A stretch of 8,592 bases of DNA from a bacterium (GTDB lineage: Bacteria; Actinomycetota; Thermoleophilia; Solirubrobacterales; 70-9): contig PKER01000253.1 of NCBI GenBank assembly GCA_002919115.1, forward strand, positions 1-8,592, given 5' to 3'. This document shows positions 6,049-8,592 of the stretch, piece after piece. Within the stretch, counting starts at the first letter, position 1. The number at the start of each line of letters is the position of its first letter. Under the pieces are notes generated by a model. That model searched no databases, was not told the origin of the DNA, and saw nothing but the letters and a program-made list of their open reading frames with translations. Made by a program: the position numbers and the translations under genes.

Positions 6049-6690
6049 GTGCGCGTGAAGATCTGCGGAGTGACGAACGTCGAGGACGCCGAGGCGGCCG
6101 CCGAGCTCGGGGCGTGGGCGCTCGGCCTCAACCACTGGGACGGCTCGCCCCGGCGGGTCGAGCCGGAGGCCGCGCGGGAGATCGCTGCGGCGGTGCGGCG
6201 CCGCGTGGAGCTCGTCGGCGTGTTCGTGAACGCGTCGCTCGATGAGATCGCGCGCGCCGTCGAGGACGAGCACCTGACGATGGTCCAGCTCCACGGGGAC
6301 GAGGGGCTCTCGTTCTGCAACGAGGTGGCTCGCCGGACGGGCGCGAAGGTGATCAAGGCCATGCGCGTGCGCAGCGCCGCCGACGTCGAGCGCGCCCGGG
6401 CGTTCCGCACGGACTTCCACCTCTTCGACGCGTACAGCCCGGCGGGCCCCGGCGGCACCGGGGAGACCTTCGACTGGGACCTCGTCCGCGAGCGCGAGAC
6501 CAAGGTGCCGGCGATCCTCGCGGGCGGCCTGCGCCCCGAGAACGTGGCCGACGCGATCGCGGCCGCGCGCCCCTACGCCGTCGACGTAGCGAGCGGGGTG
6601 GAGCGCTCGCCGGGGCGCAAGGACCACAACCTGATGGCGGACTTCATCCGGCGCACGCGGGCGGCCGTGGCGGCGGAGGCCCAGGCGTGA
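6049..6690 (+). CDS. trpF: Phosphoribosylanthranilate isomerase
   Basis: TrpF performs the Amadori rearrangement of phosphoribosylanthranilate to CdRP, the substrate of TrpC. The 213-residue barrel has all family marks: VKICGVTN with the general base Cys6, VGVFVN, MVQLHGDE, LFDAY with the general acid Asp127, GGTGETFDW (135-143), LAGGLRPENV and VDVASGVERSPGRKD. Two small departures are GLNHWDGSPRRV where most relatives have a hydrophobic-aromatic segment before SPR, and Glu139 where GGTGKTF is usual. The start is uncertain. GTG 6049 (MRVKICG) and GTG 6055 (MKICG) fit the family but lack a Shine-Dalgarno, whereas TTG 5995 has one and would add 18 residues. Its TGA overlaps the trpB GTG. A dedicated TrpF is notable because many actinobacteria use PriA for this step. 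Confidence 0.95.
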   Translation: MRVKICGVTNVEDAEAAAELGAWALGLNHWDGSPRRVEPEAAREIAAAVRRRVELVGVFVNASLDEIARAVEDEHLTMVQLHGDEGLSFCNEVARRTGAKVIKAMRVRSAADVERARAFRTDFHLFDAYSPAGPGGTGETFDWDLVRERETKVPAILAGGLRPENVADAIAAARPYAVDVASGVERSPGRKDHNLMADFIRRTRAAVAAEAQA

Positions 6691-7871
6691 GCGTGGCCGG
6701 CGTCGAGACCTGGTTCGGCCCCTACGGCGGCCGGTTCGTGCCCGAGGTGCTGATGGAGGCCCTCGACGAGCTCACCGCGGCATGGGTCGAGGCGCGCGAC
6801 GACGCCGAGTTCCGCGGCGAGCTCGACCGGCTGCTGCACAGCTACGTCGGGCGCCCGACGCCGCTGTACCTCGCCGAGCGCCTGAGCGAGCAGGTCGGCC
6901 GCCGCGTCTACCTGAAGCGCGAGGACCTGGCGCACACGGGCGCGCACAAGATCAACAACGCGCTCGGGCAGGCGCTGCTCGCGCGCCGCATGGGCAAGGA
7001 GCGGATCATCGCCGAGACGGGCGCCGGGCAGCACGGCGTCGCGACGGCGACCGCCTGCGCGCTGCTCGGGCTCGAGTGCATCGTCTACATGGGCGCGGAG
7101 GACATCCGCCGCCAGGCCCCCAACGTCGAGCGCATGAAGCTGCTGGGCGCGCGCGTGGAACCCGTCGAGGCGGGCGCGCGGACGCTCAAGGAGGCGGTGA
7201 GCGCGGCGATCCGCGACTGGGTCACGAACGTGCGCACGACCCACTACATCATCGGCTCCGCGGTCGGGCCGGCGCCGTACCCGGCGCTCGTGCGCGACCT
7301 GCAGCGGGTGATCGGCGACGAGGCGCGCGAGCAGATCCTCGCCGCCGAGGGGCGGCTCCCCGACCGGGTGATCGCCTGCGTCGGCGGGGGCTCGAACGCG
7401 ATCGGCACGTTCGCGGGCTTCGCCGAGGACGCGGGCGTCGAGCTGATCGGCGTGGAGGCGGCCGGCGAGGGCATCGACAGCGGCCGCCACGGCGCGTCGC
7501 TGGTCGCGGGCCGCCAGGGCGTCCTGCACGGGGCGTTCTCCTCGGTGCTCGCCGACGAGGACGGGCAGATCCTCGAGGCCCACTCGATCTCGGCGGGCCT
7601 CGACTACCCGGGCGTCGGCCCCGAGCACGCCTGGCTGCGCGACAGCGGCCGGGCGCGGTACGTGGCGGTCACCGACGAGCAGGCGCTGCGGGCCTTCCGC
7701 GAACTCGCCCGGCTGGAGGGGATCGTGCCGGCGCTCGAGTCGAGCCACGCGATCGCCTGGCTGCGCGAGGAGGGCGCGGGCGGCGGCGGGCTCGACCTGC
7801 TGACGCTGAGCGGGCGGGGCGACAAGGACCTCGCCGAGGCCACCGCGAAGCTGGCGGGGGTCGAGGGATGA
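6687..7871 (+). CDS. trpB: Tryptophan synthase beta subunit
   Basis: TrpB condenses indole with serine in a PLP-dependent reaction, receiving indole through a tunnel from TrpA. The 394-residue protein is of standard TrpB1 type and length. It starts with the conserved GPYGGRFVPEVLMEAL, has Lys88 in AHTGAHKINN as the PLP Schiff-base lysine, Glu110 in AETGAGQHG as the catalytic acid, the phosphate-binding loop GGGSNAIG (233-240), ALESSHAIAW and LSGRGDKDL (374-382). The GTG start overlaps the trpF stop in GTGA, and GGAGG lies 7 nt upstream (6675-6679). The ATGA overlap with trpA fits the alpha2-beta2 complex. It shows no sign of the stand-alone TrpB2 type. Confidence 0.98.
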   Translation: MSVAGVETWFGPYGGRFVPEVLMEALDELTAAWVEARDDAEFRGELDRLLHSYVGRPTPLYLAERLSEQVGRRVYLKREDLAHTGAHKINNALGQALLARRMGKERIIAETGAGQHGVATATACALLGLECIVYMGAEDIRRQAPNVERMKLLGARVEPVEAGARTLKEAVSAAIRDWVTNVRTTHYIIGSAVGPAPYPALVRDLQRVIGDEAREQILAAEGRLPDRVIACVGGGSNAIGTFAGFAEDAGVELIGVEAAGEGIDSGRHGASLVAGRQGVLHGAFSSVLADEDGQILEAHSISAGLDYPGVGPEHAWLRDSGRARYVAVTDEQALRAFRELARLEGIVPALESSHAIAWLREEGAGGGGLDLLTLSGRGDKDLAEATAKLAGVEG

Positions 7872-8592
7872 CGGGCCGGGAGCGGATCGCCGCCGCGTTC
7901 GAGGGCGCGCGCGCCGAGGGGCGCGCGGCGCTGATGCCGTACATGATGGCCGGGTTCCCCGACCAGGAGACGTCGCTGGCGGTCGCCGAGGCGTACGCCG
8001 AGGGCGCTGATCTGGTCGAGCTGGGCGTGCCGTTCTCCGACCCGCTCGCCGACGGCCCCGTGATCCACGCGGCCGCGACGAGGGCGCTCGCGAACGGCAC
8101 CACGTTCGCCTCCGCGCTCGCGGTCGGCGAGCGCATCGCGGACCGGGTGCCGGTCATCGCGATGACCTACGCGAACCCGGTGATCACGCGCGGCTTCGAG
8201 GCGTTCGCGCAGGCGCTCGCCGACGCCGGGATCGCCGGCGCGATCGTGCCGGACCTCCCGCCCGAGCAGGCGGGCGAGCTCCTGGCGGCGTTCGACGAGC
8301 GCGGGCTCGCCTTCGTCCCGCTGGTCGCGCCGACGACGACGGACGCGCGCCGCCGGGAGATCTGCGGCTCCGCGCAGGGCTTCATCTACGTCGTCTCCGA
8401 CACGCACACGACCGGCGAGCGCAAGGAGCTGCCGCCGGCGCTCGGCGACCTGGTCGCCGCCGTGCGCGCCGACGCCGACGTGCCCGCCGCGGTCGGCTTC
8501 GGCATCAGCACGCCCGAGCACGCCGCCCAGGTGGGCCGCATCGCCGACGGCGTGATCGTCGGCTCGCGCCTCGTGCGCGCCGCCGGCGAGGC
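7868..8592 (+). CDS. trpA: Tryptophan synthase alpha subunit, 5' part
   Basis: TrpA cleaves indole-3-glycerol phosphate to indole and glyceraldehyde 3-phosphate and passes indole to TrpB. The reading frame is open to the window edge (241 codons), so only about the last 20-30 residues are missing compared with the usual 260-270. Glu51 and Asp62 in VELGVPFSDPLADGP are the catalytic pair (Glu49 and Asp60 in E. coli). Further marks are MPYMMAGFPD, TYANPV, GIAGAIVPDLPPEQ, FVPLVAPTTT, the phosphate-binding VGFGIST, and DGVIVGSRLV. The loop-6 segment reads YVVSDTHTTGERKELP, whereas common versions have a GVTG core; Thr-Gly is kept, so activity is probable. The ATG overlaps the trpB stop in ATGA. Confidence 0.97.
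   Translation, partial: MTGRERIAAAFEGARAEGRAALMPYMMAGFPDQETSLAVAEAYAEGADLVELGVPFSDPLADGPVIHAAATRALANGTTFASALAVGERIADRVPVIAMTYANPVITRGFEAFAQALADAGIAGAIVPDLPPEQAGELLAAFDERGLAFVPLVAPTTTDARRREICGSAQGFIYVVSDTHTTGERKELPPALGDLVAAVRADADVPAAVGFGISTPEHAAQVGRIADGVIVGSRLVRAAGE

Overview
This window holds an almost complete tryptophan biosynthesis locus from a very GC-rich (roughly 70% or more by eye) bacterium, all on the + strand. The layout is hisIE (3' end only), trpE, trpG, trpD, trpC, an htrA/DegP-like membrane-anchored serine protease, trpF, trpB and trpA (5' part only). The GC content, the hisI-trpE junction and the frequent GTG starts point to an actinobacterium. A dedicated trpF next to a full EGDC(F)BA order is unlike Streptomyces or Mycobacterium, where PriA replaces TrpF, so a deep-branching class such as Thermoleophilia (Solirubrobacterales-like) is my best guess. 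That placement is inference.

Region 1 (1-4467) is a tightly packed his-trp block. The HisE end overlaps trpE by 17 bp. The trpE stop codon lies in the ribosome binding site of trpG. After a 39-bp gap without a Shine-Dalgarno comes trpD, which overlaps trpC by 4 bp (ATGA). Together these genes take chorismate to indole-3-glycerol phosphate, except for the isomerase step. Region 2 (4468-5813) interrupts the pathway. It has an 88-bp AT-richer spacer with three competing inverted-repeat arms and a short palindrome, then htrA, then a G-free pyrimidine tract and a strong terminator hairpin.

Region 3 (5814-6048) is a non-coding stretch that looks like a promoter plus structured leader. It has a TTGCGC/TAGGGT promoter candidate over a 7-bp inverted repeat, several potential RNA helices, a strong Shine-Dalgarno, and a 16-bp GC-rich hairpin just before trpF. 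Region 4 (6049-8592) is trpF-trpB-trpA with 4-bp and 3-bp stop/start overlaps, supplying the isomerase and tryptophan synthase.

The enzymes themselves look ordinary, with catalytic residues intact. The points of interest are the splitting of an otherwise ancestral trp gene order by a terminated protease gene, and the structured leader before trpFBA, which could be an undescribed attenuation or translation-control element. I see no mobile element, CRISPR array, tRNA or rRNA.
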